From assembly GCA_016795365.1 (NCBI GenBank), contig JAEUHN010000009.1, positions 62,001-126,000 of the forward strand: DNA of 64,000 nucleotides. The letters are read 5' to 3'. Numbering within the stretch: position 1 is the stretch's first letter; each line of letters starts with the position of its first letter. The notes under the pieces were generated by a model that did not search any database, was not told the DNA's origin, and saw only the letters and a program-made list of their open reading frames with translations. The position numbers and the translations under genes were made by a program. This document shows, one piece after another, positions 43,567-51,894 of this stretch. This stretch comes from Verrucomicrobiaceae bacterium (GTDB lineage: Bacteria > Verrucomicrobiota > Verrucomicrobiia > Verrucomicrobiales > Verrucomicrobiaceae).

Positions 43567-46284
43567 ATGGCCTCCCTCCCCGATGACAATCGCTTCCTTC
43601 TGCTGAAGGGCCTGCGTCAGACCCTTCACCTCTCTGACCAGGACGAAAAAACAGCCTCCAGCGAGGAGCCCACCCCGCTTTCCGATTCGGATGCCCAGGA
43701 CGACACGGGCGACGAGACCCAAAAGCTCCGGCGTCGCAGCGATCGAGCCCGTGCCACCTCAGCGGTAGGTCTCGGCTGCCACATGGATCTGGATTCAGCG
43801 GTGCTCCTGCCTGCCAAGCTCGAGACGCTGGGGAAAGCGCTCGCCGCAGCTCTCGACGAGGCGGCCGATGCACGTCCTGCCTTCAAGGCCTTGGTTGAAG
43901 AAGGCTATTCGAGTGCAGCCACAGCCCCCGTCACCAGCCAGTTCATCCTCCGCAGCTTCGCCAACGATCTCAGTTCCTTGTCGAAGCTTGTCACTAGCGA
44001 GACCCTTCTCGCCGAGCTGCGCCAAGGCACCAGTCTCCTCTCCCAGGCCATGGCCTTGCGCTGGGATCTCACCGGTGAAACCCGCGCCCTGCAACAGCTG
44101 GCGAATGCCTTCGTTGCGTCCAAAAGCGAGTTGACCAACGCCACCGCCGCCGAGTTTGGCCTTGCTCTGGCCACCGCCATCGCCATCAGCCATCCGGAGG
44201 TGGCAGATCGTTTGCTGGCCTTTGCATCCGAGCACATCGCCGACGATGCAGATCCTGGGCTCATCCGTGATGCCTTGCATTGCATGGATGCAGGCCGCCT
44301 ACTCCAGACCATGCCCGCCGTCATTCAGAGCGTGTGGCAGCAGCGCCTCCGCTTCGCCGATCGCAACTGGAACTGGGACACCACCGAGAGCCGCCGGGTG
44401 CTGAACTCTCTCGCTCGCGTCATTCGTCCCGATTCGCTCAGCCTGCCGCTCTTCAAGCGCATCGTTCCCGAGGAGCTGTGGACCAAGATGTTCTCCCAGG
44501 GCGAGGCCTTCTCCGTTGAGCCTTCTCCATCGACGAGCGAAGATCCGCCATCGGAAGAATTCCGCATCGAAGAAGCCACGCCTGTGCCTGCGGCCGAACC
44601 CCTAGCGGAGAAAAAGCCCGAGCCCGAGGTGAAGTCGGAACCCGTCGAAAAGGTCGAGCCCGCACCTGCTGGAGCGCCTGCCTCGAAAGATGAACAGCCA
44701 GCGGCGAAGAAGGCCGATCCTGCTGCCGAACAAGCGAGTGCATCCGACAAACCGGCGGCTTCCACCTCCAAGCCTGAGCCTGAAGTTGCGACTCCTCCAC
44801 CTGCGGCAGAAACCCAGCCCGCCAAAAGTGCAGAGCCGAAACCCACGCCCGCACCCGAAGCGCCCAAGGACTCCAAGCCCGTGAAGGAGGCGGAAAAGCC
44901 AGCGCAGCCTGCCAAGCCAGTGAGCGACGCATCCCCAGCCGCACCTCCAGCGAAGGCCTCATCGCCAGCCCCCAAGGCAAAGCTTGAGCCCACGACCGAT
45001 CCGGTCCCCAAGACGGACCCGCTGCTAGCAACTGCGGCTCCTGCGGCCGAGAAGCCCGCAGCGCGCAGTGGGTTCCTCACCTTTGTCGCCGGAGCCGTCG
45101 GTGGCCTGCTTGTGGCATTCGCCTTGTGGTCCGCCTTGCCTCCCAAGCTTCAGACGCTCGCCTCAGCGGCTGCCATTGAGCCTGAGCCAACGTCGCCAGC
45201 CGCCCTGTCGCCAGCCGCCCTGTCTCCAGCCGCGCCGCCGCAAAACGCGAAGCCCGTGGCACCGCCCTCGACGCCCGCCCCCGTCGTCGCACCCACACCC
45301 GTGCCAGCATCCCCGGCTCCCGCCGTTGTCCCTCAACCAGTCGTTGTGCCAGAGACTCCGCCTTCGCCTCCGACGACAATCGCGAGCGCCCCACCTGCGC
45401 CCACGCCCACTCCCGCACCCAAGGCCAAGCCCCCGGTTCCAGTGGTCCCCGCACCTGCCAAGCCAGCACCCGAGCCTAACAAGCCAGTGGTGGCGAAGAC
45501 ACAGCCAGCGAAAGTTGACCCCAAACCATCAGCCTCAACACCGCCCGCCTCGCCCACGCATGCCAGCGAGACTCAACCCCCTGCGGTCCCCAAGCCCCAA
45601 ACTGCTCCCGTGATGGCAGTGGCCCCATCCAAGCCTGCGCCAGCGCCGGAGGCGAAGAAAGAAGCTCCCGCGCCCGAACCCAAGAAGCCGGAGCCTGCCG
45701 CAGCCACGGTGAGCAAGCCCGAAGAGATGGCTGGTCCACCCCAGTCGGCAGCCCCCAAGGTGGCCGAGGTCAAACCCACACCACCAGCGCCAACGCCTGT
45801 CCCTGCTCCGACTCCACCCGCACCCCAACCTGTGGCTCCGCCACCCGCAGTGGTCAGCAAGCCTCAAGCGGCTCCAACTTTCGATGTCTGGAAACAGAAG
45901 CGCGTAGTGGAACTCCTCAGCCAGCATCCGTCCATGAAAGACTGGGCTTTCACCGCGCAGAATCGCAGCCTGCGCGACTCCACACATCTCATCCTTGGGA
46001 AGCATCCGCTCATTCCGCACAAGTCCCCCGTGCATCAGAGCCTGCTCACCTTGCTGGTGCTCGATCCACCGAAGGACCCGGACGCCGCACGTGCCAGCCT
46101 CACCATGTTCTCCCGTGTCTGCCCGCCGTCTCTGTGCCTGGAAGTCTGGGAGCCCATGGTCGAGGCCAAGGTGCCACAAACCGATGACATTCGTCGCGCC
46201 GCTGGCGTCATGGTGGAACTCATGTCCATCCAGCTCAGCGCCGCCACACGCCAGCGCCTGGAACGGCTGGCCCACGGCAAGTGA
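43567..46284 (+). CDS. Large Pro/Ala-rich single-pass protein of unknown function
   Basis: A 905-residue protein in four parts. Residues 1-320 are a helical cytoplasmic-looking region. Residues ~320-498 are a Glu/Pro/Ala/Lys linker. One membrane segment follows (SGFLTFVAGAVGGLLVAFALW, about 500-520). A second, very Pro/Ala-rich spacer runs to about 775, ending in a small folded domain (FDVWKQKRVVELLSQHPS to the end). The SPAALSPAALSPAAPP run is a local tandem repeat. The layout resembles a periplasm-spanning linker, like TonB or TolA, but no TonB-C domain is seen. It lies 12 bases after the PHP-type gene and 52 before a glycosyltransferase. Function unknown. Confidence 0.75.
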   Translation: MASLPDDNRFLLLKGLRQTLHLSDQDEKTASSEEPTPLSDSDAQDDTGDETQKLRRRSDRARATSAVGLGCHMDLDSAVLLPAKLETLGKALAAALDEAADARPAFKALVEEGYSSAATAPVTSQFILRSFANDLSSLSKLVTSETLLAELRQGTSLLSQAMALRWDLTGETRALQQLANAFVASKSELTNATAAEFGLALATAIAISHPEVADRLLAFASEHIADDADPGLIRDALHCMDAGRLLQTMPAVIQSVWQQRLRFADRNWNWDTTESRRVLNSLARVIRPDSLSLPLFKRIVPEELWTKMFSQGEAFSVEPSPSTSEDPPSEEFRIEEATPVPAAEPLAEKKPEPEVKSEPVEKVEPAPAGAPASKDEQPAAKKADPAAEQASASDKPAASTSKPEPEVATPPPAAETQPAKSAEPKPTPAPEAPKDSKPVKEAEKPAQPAKPVSDASPAAPPAKASSPAPKAKLEPTTDPVPKTDPLLATAAPAAEKPAARSGFLTFVAGAVGGLLVAFALWSALPPKLQTLASAAAIEPEPTSPAALSPAALSPAAPPQNAKPVAPPSTPAPVVAPTPVPASPAPAVVPQPVVVPETPPSPPTTIASAPPAPTPTPAPKAKPPVPVVPAPAKPAPEPNKPVVAKTQPAKVDPKPSASTPPASPTHASETQPPAVPKPQTAPVMAVAPSKPAPAPEAKKEAPAPEPKKPEPAAATVSKPEEMAGPPQSAAPKVAEVKPTPPAPTPVPAPTPPAPQPVAPPPAVVSKPQAAPTFDVWKQKRVVELLSQHPSMKDWAFTAQNRSLRDSTHLILGKHPLIPHKSPVHQSLLTLLVLDPPKDPDAARASLTMFSRVCPPSLCLEVWEPMVEAKVPQTDDIRRAAGVMVELMSIQLSAATRQRLERLAHGK

Positions 46285-46336
46285 GCTGCAAACCGTTTGC
46301 CCGCGCCCGGCATCGCGCCATCGTCGCAGCCCCCGA

Positions 46337-48238
46337 ATGCCCTCCAAGCCTCGCATCGCCTACCTCTTCAGCCGTTATCCCGTCGTCTCGCAGACCTTCT
46401 GCGACTCCGAGATGCTGGCCCTGGAAGGCATGGGGTTTGACTTGGAAATCGGTTCCCTGAATCGCCCGCCGAACTCCTTCCGCCACGAGCGTCTGGACCG
46501 GCTGAAGGCCGAGATTCACTACCCGCCACCGCCAGACTTGCTCGATGCGTGCGCCAAGCATCCCGATTTCAAATCGCAGCTGGGTCCCCTCATCGACGAT
46601 CACAGCCAGCGCTACGGCACCGGCTACAAGCCCGCGGTGCGCGCGCGCAACGCCTGGTATTTCGCGCGACTGTTCCGCAGGCTCGGCGTGCAGCATGTGC
46701 ATGTCCACTTTGCCAACCGCGCCACGCACACCGCGCTCTTCCTGAAGAAGCTGGGCTTCACCTTCAGCTTCACGGCACATGCGCAGGACTTCATGTTCGA
46801 CCTGGGCAGCACCGAGCTGCTGGCGGAGATGGCTCGCGAGTCGGAATTCGTGATCGCGGTGAGCGAGTTCAGCCGCGGTCTGTTGATCGAGCAATGCCCG
46901 GACAGCGCGCACAAAATCCTCCGCATCTTCAATGGCATCGAGGTCAACGATTTTGCCGCCGTGCCCGTCCGGCAGCGCGAGCGCCTTCGCATCGTCAGCA
47001 TCGGTCGCCTCATCGAGTTCAAAGGCTTCCAGCACCTCATCGGAGCCTGCGGCGTGCTCAAGCGCCAGGGCGTGCCTGTCGATGTGCGCATCATCGGTGA
47101 TGGTCCCATGAGGCCCGACCTGGAGGCCCGCATCGCGGCGGAAAATGTGGCCGACACCGTGACGCTCCTCGGGGTGCGCTCGCAGGAGGAAGTGAAGCGT
47201 GAACTCGCCGACTGCGACCTCTTCGTGCTCGCCAGCATCTTCGATACCGTGGGTGCCTCCGACATCCTGCCCACGGTGATCACCGAGGCGATGGCCAGTC
47301 ACCTGCCCGTGGTCAGCACCACGGTGGCAGGCATTCCCGAGATGGTTGATCACGGCGTGAGCGGCCTGCTGGTGGAACCCGGCGACGAACCCGCGCTCGC
47401 CGCCGCCATTGCCGAACTAGCTGGTGATGCCAACAAACGCGAGCGTATGGGCCGTGCTGCCCGCGAGCGCGCTGATCGATTCTTCACTTTCAAGGACACC
47501 GCCGGCGTGCTGGGCGACATGTTTGCCGAGCGCTTCAGCACCGCCGCACCTTCGGGCAGCCAGCGGATGGACACGCCCATCGTTTACCTTTGCCGCCACT
47601 GGAATGGCGAGCCCCTCATGAAGGACGAACCCCTGCCCGAGCACGGCGTCCGCTGGATCGCCGAGCACGCCACCTGGCCCGAGGATGGCGGCGACCATGA
47701 GACGCTTCAGTGCCTGGAGACAATGCCGGACGCCAGCGTGGTGGAGAGCATCTGGCTGCGCCGCAACGTCGAGCGAGGCAGGCTGGAGGCGGCGCGCAGT
47801 CGCATGGGCGATGCTGTCGATTCCTTGCAGTTCTACCAGAGCGCCCGTCATGCCGTTTACCTGGCCGACATCCTGGGCAAGCGCGGCACACGCCTCGTTC
47901 ACGCCCATCGCAGTGCCGCCGTGCTCACCACCTGGATGCTCAAGCAGCTCATCCCCGGCCTCAAGATCACCGCCGCCATCGAGGAGAATCCCGCCCTGCC
48001 CCGCGGCCTGCTCACACGCTTGCTGCCGGACTTCGATCTGCTCTCCGTGAGCGATGCCCGCCTCAACGAACAACTCAAGCCCGCACAAGCCGACGAACTC
48101 AAGCTCGTCGCCCCCTACAGTCACGAGGAGCTGCGCTTCGGCCCGATCAAGGTGAAGAAACGCGTCGCCGCTCCCACCGTTGACCGTCGCGCTCTGGAGT
48201 TCGCCTGGCTGGCGAAGTTGAAGCAAGCCATCGCCTGA
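46337..48238 (+). CDS. Family 4 glycosyltransferase with extra C-terminal half-domain
   Basis: A 633-residue protein. Residues 1-410 are a full GT-B enzyme: IAYLFSRYPVVSQTFCDSE, HVHVHFANRATHTALFL, RIVSIGRLIEFKGFQHLI and the donor-site TVITEAMASHLPVVSTTVAGIPE, near WcaL/colanic-acid-type transferases. Residues ~415-633 read as a worn copy of the first half: AVYLADILGKRGTRLVHAHRSAAVLTTWML against AWYFARLFRRLGVQHVHVHFANRATHTALFL. The ATG at 46337 is the first Met in frame after the upstream gene's stop. The stop TGA lies inside a 26-base direct repeat. Confidence 0.85.
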   Translation: MPSKPRIAYLFSRYPVVSQTFCDSEMLALEGMGFDLEIGSLNRPPNSFRHERLDRLKAEIHYPPPPDLLDACAKHPDFKSQLGPLIDDHSQRYGTGYKPAVRARNAWYFARLFRRLGVQHVHVHFANRATHTALFLKKLGFTFSFTAHAQDFMFDLGSTELLAEMARESEFVIAVSEFSRGLLIEQCPDSAHKILRIFNGIEVNDFAAVPVRQRERLRIVSIGRLIEFKGFQHLIGACGVLKRQGVPVDVRIIGDGPMRPDLEARIAAENVADTVTLLGVRSQEEVKRELADCDLFVLASIFDTVGASDILPTVITEAMASHLPVVSTTVAGIPEMVDHGVSGLLVEPGDEPALAAAIAELAGDANKRERMGRAARERADRFFTFKDTAGVLGDMFAERFSTAAPSGSQRMDTPIVYLCRHWNGEPLMKDEPLPEHGVRWIAEHATWPEDGGDHETLQCLETMPDASVVESIWLRRNVERGRLEAARSRMGDAVDSLQFYQSARHAVYLADILGKRGTRLVHAHRSAAVLTTWMLKQLIPGLKITAAIEENPALPRGLLTRLLPDFDLLSVSDARLNEQLKPAQADELKLVAPYSHEELRFGPIKVKKRVAAPTVDRRALEFAWLAKLKQAIA

Positions 48239-48257
48239 TCACATCGCGGCGAGCAGG
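48232..48257. repeat. 26-bp direct repeat, copy 1
   Basis: An exact 26-base match to 48738-48763. It contains the glycosyltransferase stop (TGA at 48236-48238) directly followed by TCA, the reverse of the sigma gene's stop, and then what would be its last codons. It therefore looks like a leftover of the sigma gene's 3' end. Confidence 0.9.
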
Positions 48258-48277
48258 AGGAGGGCGTCATAAAGATC

Positions 48278-48706
48278 ATGAACTCACAGCGAGCCATCCA
48301 CTTCATTACCTGCCTGTTGCTCTTGATCGGGTGCGAAGCGAAAGACGAGTCCTACCTGGACTACAACTATGTGAATGGACGGTTGAGTTTCGATGTTCGT
48401 GCGCTGTCATCGTCAGATCGGCGAATTCGAGAGAAGGCAATCGACCACATCCACAATGCGTTTTCTGAAAAGATCGAGGCACACGATTTCGAGATCCAGT
48501 TTTTCGACAGTCAACCGTCTGGGATCAGGCGCAGCGGTTCACTAACCGTTCATCTCGATCCCCCCGCCTACTCTTTGTATCACCGGAGCAAAGAGGATTT
48601 TCTCATTCAAGGCACGTTCCAGGGAGTCGAGCGCTGCAATCAGTTTCCCCGGCAAGTGGCCGAACAAATGCACGATCAGATGGTCAAGTTTTGGATGATC
48701 CAGTGA
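48278..48706 (+). CDS. Small putative lipoprotein lying between direct repeats
   Basis: A 142-residue protein with signal region HFITCLLLLIGC (lipobox-like LIGC), then a soluble domain with LDYNYVNGRLSFDVRALSSSD and a C-terminal AEQMHDQMVKFWM. No family recognised. Base composition is visibly less GC-rich than in the neighbours, and the gene lies between two exact 26-base repeats, so it may have been inserted here. It has the same direction as the upstream glycosyltransferase. Confidence 0.65.
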   Translation: MNSQRAIHFITCLLLLIGCEAKDESYLDYNYVNGRLSFDVRALSSSDRRIREKAIDHIHNAFSEKIEAHDFEIQFFDSQPSGIRRSGSLTVHLDPPAYSLYHRSKEDFLIQGTFQGVERCNQFPRQVAEQMHDQMVKFWMIQ

Positions 48707-48737
48707 CTCCACGAATCATCATGATGGCACGGAGCCG

Positions 48738-48763
48738 CGCCTGATCACATCGCGGCGAGCAGG
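48738..48763. repeat. 26-bp direct repeat, copy 2
   Basis: An exact copy of 48232-48257, here forming the true 3' end of the ECF sigma gene (stop as TCA at 48745-48747). The 480 bases between the copies hold only the small lipoprotein gene. Confidence 0.9.
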
Positions 48764-49443
48764 TGGGACAGCTCTTCGCGAGCATCGGCTTCGCTGCCGA
48801 CGGTCTGGGCGATTTCCGCTTTGATCAGCTCGCGGAAGCGTTTGCGCAGGCGATGAATCGCTACCTTCACCGCGCCTTCGTTCATGGCGAGACGCTCGGC
48901 GATGGCCGCTTGCGAAAGCGTGTCATCGTCGCCGGTGAGCCAGGGCTTCAGCAACGCGAAGTGCTCAGCCTTGCCGGCTGAAGCAAACTCTGCCTCCAGC
49001 GTCGCCACGACACGACTCAGCACCGTGAGCGCCCATTGCCGGTCAAACTCACGATCCGGCGCGAGCATCATCTCATCGGACAAGGCGACACCGGCTTCCG
49101 TGATCGTCTCCATCGTGGCACCACCGCCGCGCTTCACCGCACGCTCACGATCCAGCGCATCGGATACGAAGTGCTTCACCGCACCGAGCAGATACGAGCG
49201 GAACCGCCCGCGCTCCTGCTCCGGCTTCAGCATCTGCGGCGACGCCAGCAAACGCGCGAAGAAGTCATGCGCCAAATCACGCGCCCGCGAGTCCGCGAAT
49301 CCACAGCGCCCGATGAACGCCACCACTGGCGCATAGTAAGCTGCGCACAGATCACTCAGCGCCTGCTGCGAGGTAGTGTCGTCCCCGCGCGAGAGTCGCA
49401 CGAGCGTCCAGCGCGTGGTGTGGAAACGGGCGTCACTTGGCAT
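48745..49443 (-). CDS. ECF-type RNA polymerase sigma factor
   Basis: A 232-residue sigma factor. The sigma2 region runs around ALSDLCAAYYAPVVAFIGRCG with DLAHDFFARLLA, and sigma4 is the C-terminal helix-turn-helix LSQAAIAERLAMNEGAVKVAIHRLRKRFRELI. The long middle insert (AVKRGGGATMETITEAG) is typical of the kinase-linked ECF groups of Planctomycetes and Verrucomicrobia. The ATG at 49443 gives the family-like start ARFHTTRWTLV and overlaps the upstream kinase gene by 11 bases. Phosphorylation by the co-encoded kinase is inferred. Confidence 0.9.
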   Translation of the reverse strand: MPSDARFHTTRWTLVRLSRGDDTTSQQALSDLCAAYYAPVVAFIGRCGFADSRARDLAHDFFARLLASPQMLKPEQERGRFRSYLLGAVKHFVSDALDRERAVKRGGGATMETITEAGVALSDEMMLAPDREFDRQWALTVLSRVVATLEAEFASAGKAEHFALLKPWLTGDDDTLSQAAIAERLAMNEGAVKVAIHRLRKRFRELIKAEIAQTVGSEADAREELSHLLAAM

Positions 49444-51841
49444 CGGGGAGAGGGGGGAGTTGGACGCCACGGAAGGTGTGAACGCTGTCCTCCTTGCAGC
49501 TGAAGCTGAGAAAGTGGAGGTCTGACATTGGGGCTCTGTAGGCAAAGGCAAGCTCCCCAGGGGTAATGGGAAATCCGGCACCTACACGAGTCAGAATCTG
49601 CGACTTGCCATTGTGCCTGCCAAAGATGGTAAATTCCCGACTGATCGAGCAGGAGATGCGGACCAACACGCCGCCATCGTGATCGTGAGCAACTTCAAGA
49701 AGCTCGGTGAACTCATCCAGCTTCGTCGGGCTTTTGAACTGATCGGGTGCCTTCTCGACCAGGTATTTGGTTTCGCCAGCAAAGTGATGCAGCTCGATAT
49801 CCAAGGGTCGCTTCTCCAACCCTCTCAAGACTCCGAGGGAGATGGAATGCACCACGCCTGGCAGGACATCGGGTGCATTGTAGTCCCAATAATACACAGT
49901 GCGGGAAAGCACATCCCGAGGGGTCGTCACGGGCGGTTCAGGGTGACTGCCATCATCAAACACGAGCATCGAGGAGAGCCAGTTGCTCGATACAAATCTC
50001 GGGCTGGGCTTGTCTTCGCTGGTGATGGCTACCTGAAGCGCAGGGAGCGGCACGTTGCGATAAGTCTTGGTTTTCATCCACGGTCCGAGAGCCCGCAGCT
50101 CATCGTCCGTTAAACGACTGCCATCTGGATGAAACGCAGGGCCAATATCGTTGGGGCTCATCTGCCAGCGCAGGAACTTGATGATCGGAGTTTTGTCTGC
50201 ACGAGGGACAGTTGCACGCTGGCCTGCACCTTGGCTGGTCTGCGGAACCGAAGCCTTTCCAGATGCATGTGGAACCAGCACGCGCCTCCTGGTTGACGGT
50301 GTCATGGCAGATGACGGTGCGCGCCAGTAAACGCTCACCACTTTGCCGATCAGATCTTTGTTCGGTAGCTTCTCCTCCGGCCACTGATTGCGCTGGATGA
50401 TGAAGGCGTCGGCTTCTACGCGGACGACGCGACTCACCCAGACTTGGTCGCCGTGCCGATGAGCGATGATGTCGCCGGGATGGAAGGACTTGCTCAGCTT
50501 CCAGACGAGCATGTGACTGCCTGGCGGGATCTCGGGCTCTACCGACTTCCCATTGATCACAAAGGCCTGCACCACCCAGGCACGCAGGGGCAGGACGATC
50601 AGCAGGGCGATGACGATGTTGTGCAAGGCACGCTGCCACCAGGGCTGGCGTGGCACGAAGACTTGATCGTGGAACCGACGGTTCGCCCATTCAATGAACG
50701 ACGCGATGAACAGGAAGACCAGGAACGCGCTCAGCACGCTGAGCTTCTCCAGTCCCGGCACAAACCCGAGGAAGCCAAGCAAACCTGGCAGCGAGAGCTT
50801 CATCAAACGCTGACCCCAGACCGTGTGGAAGCCCATGGCATGGTAGAGCGCCTGCTGTTTGTTGGCAGGCGTGACTGGCGGATGCGTGATGGTCTGCACC
50901 TGCGTTTTCAAATCGGCCGCCGTCTGCCAGCGCAGTTCCGGCTTCTCGCTCAGCGCTCGCAGCACGACTTCATCCAGCCGAACATCCATCTGCACCCGAT
51001 GCGATGGCGGTGTGAGTTTGCTGCCGGGGGTTTCGCCGGTGAGCAACTCGTAGAGCACCACGCCGAGCGAGTAGATGTCCGCGCGATGATCGACGTGCTG
51101 TGGATCGCTTTGCTGCTCGGGTGCGGCATAGCGCGGGGTGCCGATGGCAAGGGTAGAACGACTTTCCAAAGTCGTTGGCGCAGACGCCTCGGCAACGAAC
51201 TTGGAAGTTCGTTCTACCATCTTGGCAATGCCGAAGTCCGCGATCTTCACGCGGCCTTCTTTGTCGAGCAGGAGGTTCTCGGGCTTGATGTCGCGGTGCA
51301 CGATGCAGTGGTCGTGTGCGTATTGCAGCGCCTCGCACACGGGCGGCACGATGGCCAGCGCCTGCTCGGGCGTGAAGCGACCCGCGCTCATGGCTTGGCG
51401 GAGATTGACGCCATCGACGAACTCCATCAGCAGGAAGTAAAAGCCCTCTGTGTGGCCGAAGTCGTGAATCGTGACTATGTTCGGATGGCTCAGCGCCGCG
51501 AGTGCTTGCGCCTCCTTCGCGAAGCGTTCCGCAAAGGCTGCGTCCTGCACGCGCTCGGGGGCGAGCAGCTTGAGCGCGACAAGGCGGTTGAGCGACTTCT
51601 GCCGCGCCTTGTAAACGACGCCCATGCCACCGCGGCCGATCTGCTCCAGCACTTCGAGTTCTGGAAACGCGGCCGCGATTTGCTCCAGCGATGGCGCAGG
51701 CGCGGAGGCGACGGGCACGGTGTTGTCCTCGGTGGCAAAGGCTGCGCGTGCCATCAGGCACTTCGGGCACAGGCCCGCGATCGCGTCGGGGGCCAGCGTT
51801 GATCCGCAGCGGGGGCAGTGAGAGGCAGGGGTCGTGGTCAT
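49433..51841 (-). CDS. Ser/Thr kinase fused to a signal-peptidase-like domain
   Basis: An 802-residue protein. It starts with a zinc ribbon (HCPRCGS to CPKC). The Hanks-type kinase follows at about 60-320: GRGGMGVVYKA, VALKLL, CIVHRDIKPENLL, IADFGIA, TPRYAAPEQ. Then come two or three membrane segments (about 360-430) and a signal-peptidase-I-like stretch at about 430-510: INGKSVEPEIPPGS with the Ser, FHPGDIIAHR, then WVSRVV where active peptidases have a Lys. A last domain (about 560-800) with WKTKTYRNVPLP-like beta sequence is unrecognised. A 67-base palindromic element is read in frame between DFG and APE. It is followed by an ECF sigma gene. Confidence 0.88.
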   Translation of the reverse strand: MTTTPASHCPRCGSTLAPDAIAGLCPKCLMARAAFATEDNTVPVASAPAPSLEQIAAAFPELEVLEQIGRGGMGVVYKARQKSLNRLVALKLLAPERVQDAAFAERFAKEAQALAALSHPNIVTIHDFGHTEGFYFLLMEFVDGVNLRQAMSAGRFTPEQALAIVPPVCEALQYAHDHCIVHRDIKPENLLLDKEGRVKIADFGIAKMVERTSKFVAEASAPTTLESRSTLAIGTPRYAAPEQQSDPQHVDHRADIYSLGVVLYELLTGETPGSKLTPPSHRVQMDVRLDEVVLRALSEKPELRWQTAADLKTQVQTITHPPVTPANKQQALYHAMGFHTVWGQRLMKLSLPGLLGFLGFVPGLEKLSVLSAFLVFLFIASFIEWANRRFHDQVFVPRQPWWQRALHNIVIALLIVLPLRAWVVQAFVINGKSVEPEIPPGSHMLVWKLSKSFHPGDIIAHRHGDQVWVSRVVRVEADAFIIQRNQWPEEKLPNKDLIGKVVSVYWRAPSSAMTPSTRRRVLVPHASGKASVPQTSQGAGQRATVPRADKTPIIKFLRWQMSPNDIGPAFHPDGSRLTDDELRALGPWMKTKTYRNVPLPALQVAITSEDKPSPRFVSSNWLSSMLVFDDGSHPEPPVTTPRDVLSRTVYYWDYNAPDVLPGVVHSISLGVLRGLEKRPLDIELHHFAGETKYLVEKAPDQFKSPTKLDEFTELLEVAHDHDGGVLVRISCSISREFTIFGRHNGKSQILTRVGAGFPITPGELAFAYRAPMSDLHFLSFSCKEDSVHTFRGVQLPPLPDAK
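51152..51218. repeat. In-frame palindromic element inside the kinase gene
   Basis: 67 bases with outer arms GGTAGAACGA and TCGTTCTACC. Inside are two hairpins, AACGACTTT-CC-AAAGTCGTT and AACGAACTT-GG-AAGTTCGTT, joined by a small GGCG-CAGA-CGCC stem, so it can fold as a cloverleaf. On the minus strand it encodes VERTSKFVAEASAPTTLESRST, placed between the DFG and APE motifs, a stretch ordinary kinases lack. It looks like a mobile REP-type unit that was inserted without breaking the frame. Confidence 0.88.
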
Positions 51842-51894
51842 GTCATCCCGCTGAGAGGATTGCCGTGGGCAGAGGTTACACGTTTTCGCGTGTT

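Noticed and set aside
43567-46284. TonB-type protein at 43567
   Set aside because: Single membrane segment and Pro-rich spacer fit, but the C-terminal domain has no TonB-C pattern and the N-terminal side is too large.
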